From CAYRHS01 sp964424125 (GTDB lineage Bacteria > Actinomycetota > Acidimicrobiia > IMCC26256 > JAOSJL01): 7,840 nt of DNA. The notes beneath the pieces are model-generated. The model saw nothing but the letters and a program-made list of their open reading frames with translations. It was not told where the DNA came from and did no database searches. A program made the translations under genes and the position numbers. This document shows, one piece after another, positions 1-5,665 of this stretch. The DNA is taken from positions 1-7,840 of the forward strand of contig CAYRHS010000147.1 of NCBI GenBank assembly GCA_964424125.1, written 5' to 3'. Within the stretch, counting starts at the first letter, position 1. Every line of letters begins with the position of its first letter.

Positions 1-1195
1 GCGTGTACTCCCCGGGTGTGAGGAGCTGGTGACGCTCACCGGTGAACTTGGAGAGGTTCTCGATCACCACCGATCTCGCCGGCATGTTGATCCCCAACGA
101 GAGCGTCTCGGTGGCGAAGACGACCTTCACCAGCCCGGCCGCGAACGCTTCCTCGACGGTCTCCTTCATGGGCGGTACGAGGCCCGCATGGTGGGCGGCC
201 ACACCGCGTTCGAGGGCGGCGAGCCACTTCCCGTAGCCGAGCACCGACAGCTCGTCGTCGTCCAACACCTCCATCCGGCGTTCGGCGATTCGGCGGATCT
301 CGCCGCGCGTGGTGCCTCGTGCGAGGTCGACTCCCGCGGCGAGGCACTGGTCGACTGCCCGGTCGCAGCCGGCGCGACTGAAGACGAACACGATCGCGGG
401 GAGCAGGTCGCGCTCGCCCAGACCTTCGACCAGCTCCACCCGACCGGGGGCTCGGGCGCGCTCAGGACCAGTGCGTCGGCGTCCGCGCGCGGATCGGCGT
501 GGCGCGCGGGCGTCGAGCCGAACCGCGGCCGGGTTCGGCAGACGCTGACCCCGCTCCTCCACGAACGTCGGCAGGATCACCAGCTCGTCGGTCTCCCGGT
601 CGGCCGCGACGTAGTGATGGACCAACTCGACGGGGCGGCGCTCCTCGATCACCGCCTCGGCGTCGCCGCGGACGGTGCGCAACCAGTCCGCCACCTCCTC
701 CGCGTTCGACACCGTGGCGGAGAGGCACACGAGGGCGACGTCGTTCGGGAGATGGACGATCACCTCCTCCCACACCGCTCCGCGATAGGGATCCTGGAGA
801 TAGTGGACCTCGTCGAGCACGACGGTGCCGAGGCCGTCGAGGGCCGGCGATCCCGCGTAGAGCATGTTCTGCAGCACCTCGGTCGTCATCACCACGACCG
901 GCGCCCGGGCGTTGATCGTGGCGTCGCCCGTGAGCAGACCGACGCGGTCGGCACCGAGCCGGGCACCGAGGTCCGCGAGCTTCTGGTTCGAGAGCGCCTT
1001 GAGGGGCGTCGTGTAGAAGGCCTTGGCGCCGGCTGCGAGCGCCCGCTCCACCGCGTACTCGGCGACGATCGTCTTTCCGGCGCCGGTCGGCGCCGCGACC
1101 AGGACCGAGTGACCGCGGTCGACAACGTCCAGCGCGGCGCGTTGGAACGCGTCGAGCCGGATCTCCCGCTCGGCCGCGAAGGCCGCCTGGTCCAC
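1..1195 (-). CDS. helY: HelY, Ski2/Mtr4-like DEVH-box helicase, N-terminal part (runs off left edge)
   Basis: Only the first 398 codons are present; the frame is open from a GTG at 1195 to the window edge. Helicases of this family use ATP to unwind RNA or DNA and are related to Ski2/Mtr4 exosome helicases; the actinobacterial substrate is not settled. Visible motifs: APTGAGKT (Walker A, residues 35-42), TTPLKALSNQK (motif Ia, 62-72), LTGDATIN (88-95), MTTEVLQNML (103-112), DEVH (motif II, 128-131), LSATVSN (motif III, 158-164), and AHHAGLVP (334-341) and ATETLSLGINMPAR (361-374) of the second RecA-like domain. The motif VI arginine finger and the C-terminal Ski2-type domains lie outside. Residues about 215-255 form an Arg/Pro-rich, low-complexity linker between the two RecA-like domains. 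The start is 8 bases after the upstream stop with no clear ribosome-binding sequence, so coupling is likely. Family identification is firm; the exact start is less so. Confidence 0.93.
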   Translation of the reverse strand, partial: MDQAAFAAEREIRLDAFQRAALDVVDRGHSVLVAAPTGAGKTIVAEYAVERALAAGAKAFYTTPLKALSNQKLADLGARLGADRVGLLTGDATINARAPVVVMTTEVLQNMLYAGSPALDGLGTVVLDEVHYLQDPYRGAVWEEVIVHLPNDVALVCLSATVSNAEEVADWLRTVRGDAEAVIEERRPVELVHHYVAADRETDELVILPTFVEERGQRLPNPAAVRLDARAPRRSARGRRRTGPERARAPGRVELVEGLGERDLLPAIVFVFSRAGCDRAVDQCLAAGVDLARGTTRGEIRRIAERRMEVLDDDELSVLGYGKWLAALERGVAAHHAGLVPPMKETVEEAFAAGLVKVVFATETLSLGINMPARSVVIENLSKFTGERHQLLTPGEYT

Positions 1196-1203
1196 CGGAG
1201 CGG

Positions 1204-1476
1204 TCAGGGCTGCGTCGATGGAGCGGCCGTCGACGCCGGTGCCGTGCTCGGCAGCGCGGGAGCCGTGGTGGCGGGGACTCCGGTCTCGGTCGGCGCCCCG
1301 ATCGAGGGCACAGTCGTCTCCGAGATGTCCGTGATCTCGGGGCTGCTGTCACTCGGGCGGATGAGCCACACCAGGAAGGCGGTGAGCACGATCACGGCCG
1401 CCGAGGCTCCCACCGCCGCGAGCACCTCGCGTCGTGATCTCACTCGGCCCCGCTGGACGCGTCGTCGGGCACTCAT
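1204..1476 (-). CDS. Small membrane protein with Pro/Thr/Ala-rich tail, between tatC and helY
   Basis: This is a 90-residue protein I do not recognise. Its ATG overlaps the tatC stop in an ATGA (1473-1476), so translation is probably coupled to tatC. Residues 1-17 are very basic (eight Arg). Residues 18-39 form one hydrophobic segment ending in LVWLI. Residues 40-90 are rich in Pro, Thr, Ser and Ala with several acidic residues, as in surface-exposed flexible tails. SRREVL at residues 14-19 resembles the twin-arginine consensus S-R-R-x-F-L, with Val in place of Phe. There is no obvious A-x-A cleavage site after the hydrophobic stretch, so it may stay as an anchor. It could be a small Tat-associated membrane protein or simply a type II membrane protein; the positive-inside rule puts the tail outside the cell. 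The reality of the gene rests on the overlap, spacing and composition. Confidence 0.72.
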   Translation of the reverse strand: MSARRRVQRGRVRSRREVLAAVGASAAVIVLTAFLVWLIRPSDSSPEITDISETTVPSIGAPTETGVPATTAPALPSTAPASTAAPSTQP

Positions 1477-2204
1477 CGTCGCATGATCCTCCCGATGATG
1501 ATGGCGATCTCGTAGAACACGTACATCGGCACCGACATCAACAGCAGCGAGTAGGGATCCTGGCTCGGTGTGATCACCGCGGCGAACGCGACGATCCCGA
1601 CGATCACGTAACGCCGCCATCTCCGGAGCTGTTGCACGCTTATCACGCGCGCCACGAGCAGGAACACGATCAGGACGGGGAACTCGAAGGCGACGCCGAA
1701 GGCGACGAGCATGAGCGAGAGCAGCGTGACGTAGCTGCCAGCGGCGAGGAACGGCTCCAGTTGGTCGCCACCGACGTGCAGGAGGAAGTCGAGGGCGCGG
1801 GGGAAGGTGTACCAGCCGACGGCTGCGCCGACGAGGAAGAAGAACAGCGACGCGAGCACGAAGGGCACCGCGTAGCGCTTCTCCCCCGGGTGCAGCGCGG
1901 GGGTGACGAAGCGCCAGACCTGCCACAGGACGACGGGCGAAGCGAGCACGAACCCGCCGTAGGTGGCGACCTTCAGGCGAGTCGTGAACGCCTCGGCCGC
2001 GCCCGTGAAGATGAGCTGACGTCCCGTGATGTCCCGGTACGGCTCGACGAGAAATCCCATGAGCCAGTTGAAGATGGCGAACACGATGATCGCCCCGGCC
2101 ACCAGCGCGACGATGCTGATGATCATCCGTCGACGGAGCTCCGTGAGGTGCTCGATGACCGTCATCTCCGCCGCCGGATCGCGCCGCTTCTGCGTGAAGG
2201 CCAC
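1473..2204 (-). CDS. tatC: Sec-independent (twin-arginine) translocase subunit TatC
   Basis: This 243-residue protein is of normal TatC length. TatC is the multi-spanning receptor for twin-arginine signal peptides and works with TatA/TatB to move folded proteins across the cytoplasmic membrane. Visible signatures: EHLTELRRR (residues 18-26) in the cytoplasmic N-terminus, WQVWRFVTPALHPGEKR (94-110) with the conserved loop Glu at 108, FEFPV (173-177), and TPSQDPYSLLLMSVPMYVFYE (212-232). Six hydrophobic segments lie at about 28-50, 76-98, 112-135, 155-178, 179-195 (short) and 199-213, followed by a last one up to 240; the exact boundaries are estimates. The start is a GTG 5 bases after the tatA stop, with a weak GGATAGG upstream that overlaps the end of tatA. 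Its own stop overlaps the next gene's ATG. Confidence 0.97.
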   Translation of the reverse strand: MAFTQKRRDPAAEMTVIEHLTELRRRMIISIVALVAGAIIVFAIFNWLMGFLVEPYRDITGRQLIFTGAAEAFTTRLKVATYGGFVLASPVVLWQVWRFVTPALHPGEKRYAVPFVLASLFFFLVGAAVGWYTFPRALDFLLHVGGDQLEPFLAAGSYVTLLSLMLVAFGVAFEFPVLIVFLLVARVISVQQLRRWRRYVIVGIVAFAAVITPSQDPYSLLLMSVPMYVFYEIAIIIGRIMRR

Positions 2205-2209
2205 GGTGC

Positions 2210-2533
2210 CTATCCGGTCGAGGTTCCGGCAGCCTCCGGCCCGGCCTCGTCGGTCGTGCGCTGACCGTTGGGTGTCGGGCGGCTCGCCTCGGCCGAGCTC
2301 CCCTCGTCGCCTGGCGGTGCGGGGGCCTCGGGGGCGGTGCGCTCGGGGTGGGGCGCCCCGTCATCCTCGTCGAGCATGCCGTCGAGCTCGCCCTTGAGCG
2401 TCTGCTGGAGATTGCGAAGCTCGTGCATCCCTCGGCCGAGCTGGCGGCTCAGCTCCGGGAGCTTCTTGGGGCCGAAAACGAGCAGCGCGACGACGAAGAT
2501 CACGATGAGCTCGGCCGGGCCGGGAACGCTCAC
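2210..2533 (-). CDS. tatA: Twin-arginine translocase pore subunit TatA (TatA/TatB family)
   Basis: This is a 107-residue single-span protein. TatA oligomerises at TatC to let folded substrates cross the membrane. The short membrane helix is residues 8-20, followed at once by the family hinge FGPKKLPEL (20-28) and an amphipathic helix (about 24-50). Residues 52-107 are an acidic, Pro/Ala/Ser-rich, probably disordered tail. The GTG start is supported by AAGGGGAG on the minus strand (2545-2538), 4 bases upstream. The hinge with KKLPEL and the position next to tatC and helY favour TatA. TatB has a very similar N-terminus and cannot be fully excluded; no second Tat A/B gene is present in the window. 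Confidence 0.93.
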   Translation of the reverse strand: MSVPGPAELIVIFVVALLVFGPKKLPELSRQLGRGMHELRNLQQTLKGELDGMLDEDDGAPHPERTAPEAPAPPGDEGSSAEASRPTPNGQRTTDEAGPEAAGTSTG

Positions 2534-2537
2534 GTGG

Positions 2538-2545
2538 CTCCCCTT
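2538..2545 (-). promoter_or_regulatory. Ribosome-binding site of tatA
   Basis: The minus strand reads AAGGGGAG, then CCAC, then the GTG of tatA. It is the clearest Shine-Dalgarno sequence near any GTG start in the tat group, and it sets the tatA start. The purine-rich core ends 4 bases before the start codon. Confidence 0.65.
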
Positions 2546-2578
2546 CCGTCGCGCGTCGTGTGCCCCCTCGCCGCCCCG

Positions 2579-2584
2579 AGCCTA
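2579..2584 (-). promoter_or_regulatory. Possible -10 element upstream of tatA
   Basis: The minus strand reads TAGGCT here (within GGTAGGCTCGG), which fits the loose actinobacterial -10 pattern TAnnnT. It sits 45 bases upstream of the tatA GTG, in the 118-base gap that separates tatA from the 54-residue gene. I find no convincing -35 hexamer at 16-19 bases further upstream, so this is only a candidate. A tatA promoter in this gap is nevertheless plausible, because the other genes in this group are separated by 5-9 bases or overlap. Confidence 0.22.
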
Positions 2585-2629
2585 CCGTGCCGCCTCCGTG
2601 GGCTCGGTGCCGGGCCCGAGGTCGCTCGA

Positions 2630-2646
2630 CCGGCCCCGTCGGCCGG
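2630..2646 (-). terminator. GC-only hairpin just after the 54-residue gene
   Basis: On the minus strand CCGGCC, a 5-base loop GACGG, then GGCCGG form a perfect 6-bp stem, starting 5 bases after the stop codon at 2652. No T-run follows, so it is not a classical intrinsic terminator. GC-rich hairpins without T-runs are common after actinobacterial genes and may attenuate transcription or stabilise the 3' end. It could also be a chance palindrome in very GC-rich DNA. Confidence 0.3.
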
Positions 2647-2651
2647 CACGC

Positions 2652-2816
2652 CTACCGGCTGCTCCCCTCCTCGTGGGGGGGTCGCAGCGCCTCGCGGAGT
2701 CCCGCGAACGCCTCGACGGTCGGTTCGAGCTCGCTCCGGGTCCGCCGCAGCGCCGAGAACACGGCGATCACGCCGACGAAGGTGGTCGCGAGCGCCAGGA
2801 TCCAGAGTGGGGACAC
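2652..2816 (-). CDS. 54-residue single-span membrane protein
   Basis: I do not recognise a family. The frame runs from a GTG at 2816, 9 bases after the stop of the zinc-ribbon gene, to a TAG at 2652. Residues 4-22 form one hydrophobic segment (LWILALATTFVGVIAVF and flanks), followed by RRTR and a helix-prone, amphipathic stretch rich in Glu, Ala and Leu (about 27-44), then a Pro/Glu/Ser end. The likely topology is N-terminus outside and C-terminus in the cytoplasm, given the basic RRTR after the helix. There is no clear ribosome-binding site, so coupling to the upstream gene is likely. A run of seven C (minus strand) near codons 46-47 is prone to sequencing or replication slippage and would change only the last few residues. 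Evidence for the gene is its spacing, its clean membrane segment and the lack of another explanation for this stretch. Confidence 0.6.
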   Translation of the reverse strand: MSPLWILALATTFVGVIAVFSALRRTRSELEPTVEAFAGLREALRPPHEEGSSR

Positions 2817-2825
2817 GCCGGCAGA

Positions 2826-3167
2826 TTAGCGGTACGTGGGTCCCTTGACCATACGTTCGCACCGTTCGAACCAGTGCGCCCGGCCCAGGAGGAGGTGGAA
2901 ATCGAGCAGGTCGTCGTGGTCGATCGGCGGTCCGCTGCGCGGCTCGCTGAGCTCGGCGGGCAACCGCCAGACCTCCTTGCGGACTCCTGACGAGACCAGG
3001 AGCTCGACGATCCGTGCGCTCGCCTCCTTCGCCACCGCGAACTCGCACTCCGGGCACATGAAGCAGTACGAGCCCTGGCCGTCGTCGAGACAGACCCGCA
3101 CGAGCAGTTCGCGGGCCTGGAGCTGGACATCACCGCATGTCGGGCAACTAGCTCGGATCGTGGTCAC
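2826..3167 (-). CDS. Small zinc-ribbon-like hypothetical protein
   Basis: This is a 113-residue protein with two CxxC knuckles: CPTC at residues 8-11 and CPEC at 38-41, plus C35 and C26. The four knuckle cysteines have the spacing of a zinc ribbon; that metal is bound is inference. After the ribbon comes a conserved-looking AVAKEASARIVELLVSSGV (44-62), then a C-terminal part rich in charged and aromatic residues (DDLLDFHLLLG, about 88-98). Zinc ribbons often mediate nucleic-acid or protein contact, but the function here is unknown. GTG at 3167 is preferred over ATG at 3173: a perfect GGAGG (3179-3175) lies 7 bases before the GTG but only 1 base before the ATG. It is the first gene of the left-hand minus-strand group and is divergent from the phosphodiesterase gene. 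Confidence 0.8.
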   Translation of the reverse strand: MTTIRASCPTCGDVQLQARELLVRVCLDDGQGSYCFMCPECEFAVAKEASARIVELLVSSGVRKEVWRLPAELSEPRSGPPIDHDDLLDFHLLLGRAHWFERCERMVKGPTYR

Positions 3168-3323
3168 CGGCATTCCTCCGCGTGTGCTTCTCCCATCGGC
3201 ACGCGATCCGGTGGCCTGAAGGGGATGTTCGGCACTCCCCCGACCGCCCACGAGGCGCCCGGAAACGCCGGGAACGCGGGCCGGGGTGCCTCGGAAGTGC
3301 CGGGTCCGCGACGCTGGAGCCCC
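3168..3323. other. Divergent intergenic region
   Basis: This 156-base stretch separates the minus-strand zinc-ribbon gene from the plus-strand phosphodiesterase gene, so it should carry promoters for both. I see no convincing -35/-10 pair on either strand. It holds the GGAGG of the zinc-ribbon gene and a short CCCGG/CCGGG inverted repeat with a 5-base loop (3258-3272). If the phosphodiesterase started at the earlier ATG at 3225, the region would shrink to 57 bases. Confidence 0.5.
3175..3179 (-). promoter_or_regulatory. Ribosome-binding site deciding the zinc-ribbon start
   Basis: The minus strand reads GGAGG, with 7 bases to the GTG at 3167. The same site is only 1 base from the upstream ATG at 3173, which is too close for normal initiation. 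The true protein is therefore probably two residues shorter than the longest ATG reading. Confidence 0.7.
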
Positions 3324-4046
3324 ATGGCGATCTCCTTCGCTCATCGCGGCGGCCGGGCCCACGAGCCCGAGAACTCCCTCGCGGCGTTCCAGTCCGCGCT
3401 CCGCCGGGGCGCGGACGGTCTCGAGAGCGATGTGCGGGTCACGACCGACGGCGAGCTCGTGCTCGTACACGACGCACGCGTGCGCAGCGGCTTGAGGAGG
3501 TTGCAGGTCGCGACCACGCCCATGGCGCGCCTCGAGCGCGCGGGGGTCGTCCGCCTGCAAGAGCTCTACGAACGCTGCGGCACCGACTTCGAGCTCTCGC
3601 TCGACGTCAAGGACCCGGCCGCGGCGGAGCCGACGATCGAGCTCGCACGAGACCACGGCGTCGTCGATCGACTGTGGCTCTGCTCACCCGACGATCGCTT
3701 CCTCGCGGAGCTCCGATCGGCGCACCCGGACGTTCGGCTGGTCCACTCGGTGCGGGTGTCGCGGATCCGGGTCCCGCTCGAGCGCCACGCCGCCGACCTG
3801 ACCGCTGTGGGGATCGACGCCATCAACCTGCACCAATCGGAGTGGACCGGTGGGCTCGTGGCGCTCTTCCACCGCTTTGGTCGGCTCGCGTTCGGTTGGG
3901 ACGCCCAGGAGACGCGCCAGCTCGACACGCTCCTCCGCATGAGAATCGACGCCGTCTACAGCGACCACGTCGACCGAATGGTCCAGGCGATCCGCGCATG
4001 GGAGGGCGCCGGGCGGGAATCGGAGGAGCGGGGACCCGGCGGCTAG
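3324..4046 (+). CDS. Glycerophosphodiester phosphodiesterase (GDPD) family protein
   Basis: This 240-residue protein has a TIM-barrel GDPD signature. The family hydrolyses glycerophosphodiesters to glycerol-3-phosphate and an alcohol, in lipid turnover and phosphate scavenging. Seen: AHRGGRAHEPENSLAAF (residues 6-22, catalytic H7/R8), LESDVRVTTDGELVLVHD (33-50, metal ligands E34 and D36, second catalytic His H49), LSLDVKDP (91-98) in place of the usual E-x-K strand, and a terminal strand AVYSDHVDRM (210-219) matching the family's 'GvDgiiTD.P' end. No signal peptide or membrane segment is seen, so it is probably cytoplasmic. ATG at 3324 is chosen because the domain starts at once and GGAG precedes it by 4 bases. 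The ATG at 3225 would add 33 Pro/Gly/Ala-rich residues. It is the only plus-strand gene; its TAG interlocks with that of lepB in CTAG (4043-4046). The substrate is not determined. Confidence 0.9.
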   Translation: MAISFAHRGGRAHEPENSLAAFQSALRRGADGLESDVRVTTDGELVLVHDARVRSGLRRLQVATTPMARLERAGVVRLQELYERCGTDFELSLDVKDPAAAEPTIELARDHGVVDRLWLCSPDDRFLAELRSAHPDVRLVHSVRVSRIRVPLERHAADLTAVGIDAINLHQSEWTGGLVALFHRFGRLAFGWDAQETRQLDTLLRMRIDAVYSDHVDRMVQAIRAWEGAGRESEERGPGG

Positions 4047-4696
4047 AGGAAGCCCACGTCGCCCGGCGGCCAGATCTTGACGAACACGCGCCCGACGATG
4101 TCCGAGCCGGGGATCGAGCCGAAGAAGGTCGAGTCCTTGGAGTTCTGCCGGTTGTCGCCGAGCACGAAGTAGCGGCCCGCGGGGACGGTCTCGGGCCCGA
4201 AGTCTTGCGACACGGTGCCGTCCGGCAGGTACGGCTCCTCGAGGAGATTCCCGTCGATGTAGATCGCGCCGTCGCGGCCTTCGATGGTCTCCCCCGGCAG
4301 GCCGACGACCCGTTTCACGAGGTCCTCGATGCCGTTCGTCTCCTCGCCTTCCGGTGCCGTGAAGACGACGATGTCACCGCGGTTGACGTCGTGCAGCCGG
4401 TAGCTCAACTTGTTGACGAGGACCCGGTCGTTCTTCTCGAGCGTTGGCGCCATCGACTCGGAAGGGATGTAGAAGGCCTGGAAGAGGAACGTCTTGATGA
4501 GCAGCGCGATGCCGAGCGCGGCCGCGATGAGTATGATCCACTCGATCGCCTGACGCCGCCGCCGCTGCTGTCGCGATCGGACCGCTCGGGCTTCGGCGTC
4601 TTCGGAAAGCTCCTCGCTCGAGGTCCCGATCCCGTCGGTCGCGACCGCGACCGTCTCCGCGGGCTGGCCGGCCTCGCGGTCGGCGGACGAAGGCAT
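4043..4696 (-). CDS. lepB: Signal peptidase I (LepB, S26 family)
   Basis: This 217-residue membrane protease cleaves signal peptides from exported proteins on the outer face of the cytoplasmic membrane. Seen: a polar, acidic cytoplasmic N-terminus (1-40), a basic patch RSRQQRRRR (40-48), one membrane helix (about 51-72), the catalytic serine in PSESMAPTL (Ser81), the catalytic lysine in DLVKRVVGLPGE (Lys128), and box E GDNRQNSKDS (180-189). The Ser/Lys dyad and all family boxes are intact, so it should be active. Length and single-span layout are normal for Gram-positive type I peptidases. The ATG lies 30 bases after the pafC stop on the same strand, so it may be the last gene of the pafA-DUF3866-pafB-pafC unit. 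No strong ribosome-binding site is seen. An ATG at 4704 in another frame is not used. Confidence 0.96.
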   Translation of the reverse strand: MPSSADREAGQPAETVAVATDGIGTSSEELSEDAEARAVRSRQQRRRRQAIEWIILIAAALGIALLIKTFLFQAFYIPSESMAPTLEKNDRVLVNKLSYRLHDVNRGDIVVFTAPEGEETNGIEDLVKRVVGLPGETIEGRDGAIYIDGNLLEEPYLPDGTVSQDFGPETVPAGRYFVLGDNRQNSKDSTFFGSIPGSDIVGRVFVKIWPPGDVGFL

Positions 4697-4726
4697 GGGG
4701 TCATCTTCGCGCGTTGCCCGACGACG

Positions 4727-5665
4727 TCAGGATCGGTAGCGCGCCAGCACCCGCGCCGCGGCCTCCGTCCGCACCGCTTCGGCCTCGGTCGGCTCGAGCA
4801 CAGTGGCCTCCGGTCCGAGTCGGAGCAAGAGACGCGCGAGCCAGGCCGGTTCGCCGACGGCGAGGCGCACTCGTGTGCTCCCGTCGGGTCGTTGCTCGAC
4901 CTCTTCGGTCGGATAGGCCTCGGCGACCCAGCTGGCGGCCGGGGCCAGGTCGAGTGTCACGCGCAGGTCGGTCGGAGCGGGGCTGAACACCTCCGCGGTC
5001 GGCTCCTCGTCCGGACCGGAGACCTCGAAGCGCTCTCCCGTCTCACGCACCGCGTGGATCCGGTCGAGGCGGAACAGGCGCTCGTCGTGGGCTCGATGGC
5101 AGTAGGCGGCCACGTACCAGGCCCCGAGCGCGTGGAAGATGCCCGTCGGGTCGATCCGTCGGGTCGTGAGCTCGTCGCGACCGAATGAGTAGTAGTCGAT
5201 CTCGAGGCGGTCGCCGCGACCCACGGCCGCGCGGATCCGGTCGAGGAACTCGGGCTCGCCCACCTCGATCCGGACGCCCGCACCCACGTCGAGCGCCCGC
5301 TCGAGCTTCGCCAGGGCGGTGGCCAACGGGCCTTCGGGATCGGAGCCCGGGACCGTCAGCAGCATGCGCCCCGCGGCGAGCAACGCCAGCCCCTCGGCCG
5401 GGGACAGTCGCAGCGGACGGGCGAAGTACTCGGCGAAGCGGACAGAGACGCGCCCGTCCACGATCTGCACGTCGATGAGCCGATCCGGTGAGTACGGAGG
5501 AAGCCCGCAGAACGGAAGGACCTCGAGGTCCCGCTCGAGCTCGGCCACGCCGATGCCGAAACGTCCGGCGAGCTCGTCCAGCGTCACGCCCGGATGCGCG
5601 GCGAGGTAGGGCACGAGGGCCAGGACCCGTCGCAGGCGCGGCCCGACGCTGGGCCTGGGGCTCAC
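4727..5665 (-). CDS. pafC: WYL-domain transcriptional regulator PafC
   Basis: This 312-residue regulator is the partner of PafB. In mycobacteria PafB and PafC act together as a transcriptional activator of many DNA-damage-response genes, independent of LexA/RecA. Domains: N-terminal winged helix (about 10-80, with TLDELAGRFGIGVAELERDLEVL), a middle helical linker, the WYL domain (about 139-213) with GAWYVAAY (181-188; the WYL motif reads W183-Y184-V185) and LFRLDRI (197-203), and a C-terminal WCX-like domain (about 231-311). The GTG start overlaps the pafB stop in GTGA (5662-5665), pointing to coupled, near-equal synthesis. It is assigned PafC rather than PafB by being second in order. A general WYL regulator would be the alternative without this context. 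Confidence 0.92.
   Translation of the reverse strand: MSPRPSVGPRLRRVLALVPYLAAHPGVTLDELAGRFGIGVAELERDLEVLPFCGLPPYSPDRLIDVQIVDGRVSVRFAEYFARPLRLSPAEGLALLAAGRMLLTVPGSDPEGPLATALAKLERALDVGAGVRIEVGEPEFLDRIRAAVGRGDRLEIDYYSFGRDELTTRRIDPTGIFHALGAWYVAAYCHRAHDERLFRLDRIHAVRETGERFEVSGPDEEPTAEVFSPAPTDLRVTLDLAPAASWVAEAYPTEEVEQRPDGSTRVRLAVGEPAWLARLLLRLGPEATVLEPTEAEAVRTEAAARVLARYRS

Noticed and set aside
462..1352. A minus-strand frame of 296 codons overlapping helY
   Set aside because: It is an Arg/Pro-rich shift of the helY frame with none of the helicase motifs.
29..1486. A plus-strand frame open for 485 codons opposite helY
   Set aside because: The minus strand in this stretch encodes intact helicase motifs in one continuous frame to the window edge; the plus frame has no recognisable feature.
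1204..2364. Extension of the 90-residue gene upstream to a 386-codon frame
   Set aside because: The upstream part is an Arg-rich out-of-frame reading of tatC and tatA. The ATG at 1476, overlapping the tatC stop, is the natural start.
3258..3272. CCCGG/CCGGG inverted repeat in the divergent region
   Set aside because: A 5-bp GC stem is expected by chance at this base composition, and it matches no operator I know.
3225..3323. Earlier ATG at 3225 for the GDPD gene
   Set aside because: It adds 33 Pro/Gly/Ala-rich residues before the domain, and its purine run touches the ATG with no spacing. ATG 3324 gives the usual domain start.
2826..3656. Extension of the zinc-ribbon gene upstream to a 276-codon frame
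   Set aside because: The extra part runs antisense into the GDPD coding region and lacks conserved features; a strong ribosome-binding site supports the start at 3167.
3182..5188. A plus-strand frame open for 668 codons spanning the GDPD, lepB and part of pafC
   Set aside because: It runs out of frame through the GDPD gene and antisense to lepB and pafC; composition is Arg/Gly/Pro-rich and no family is recognisable.
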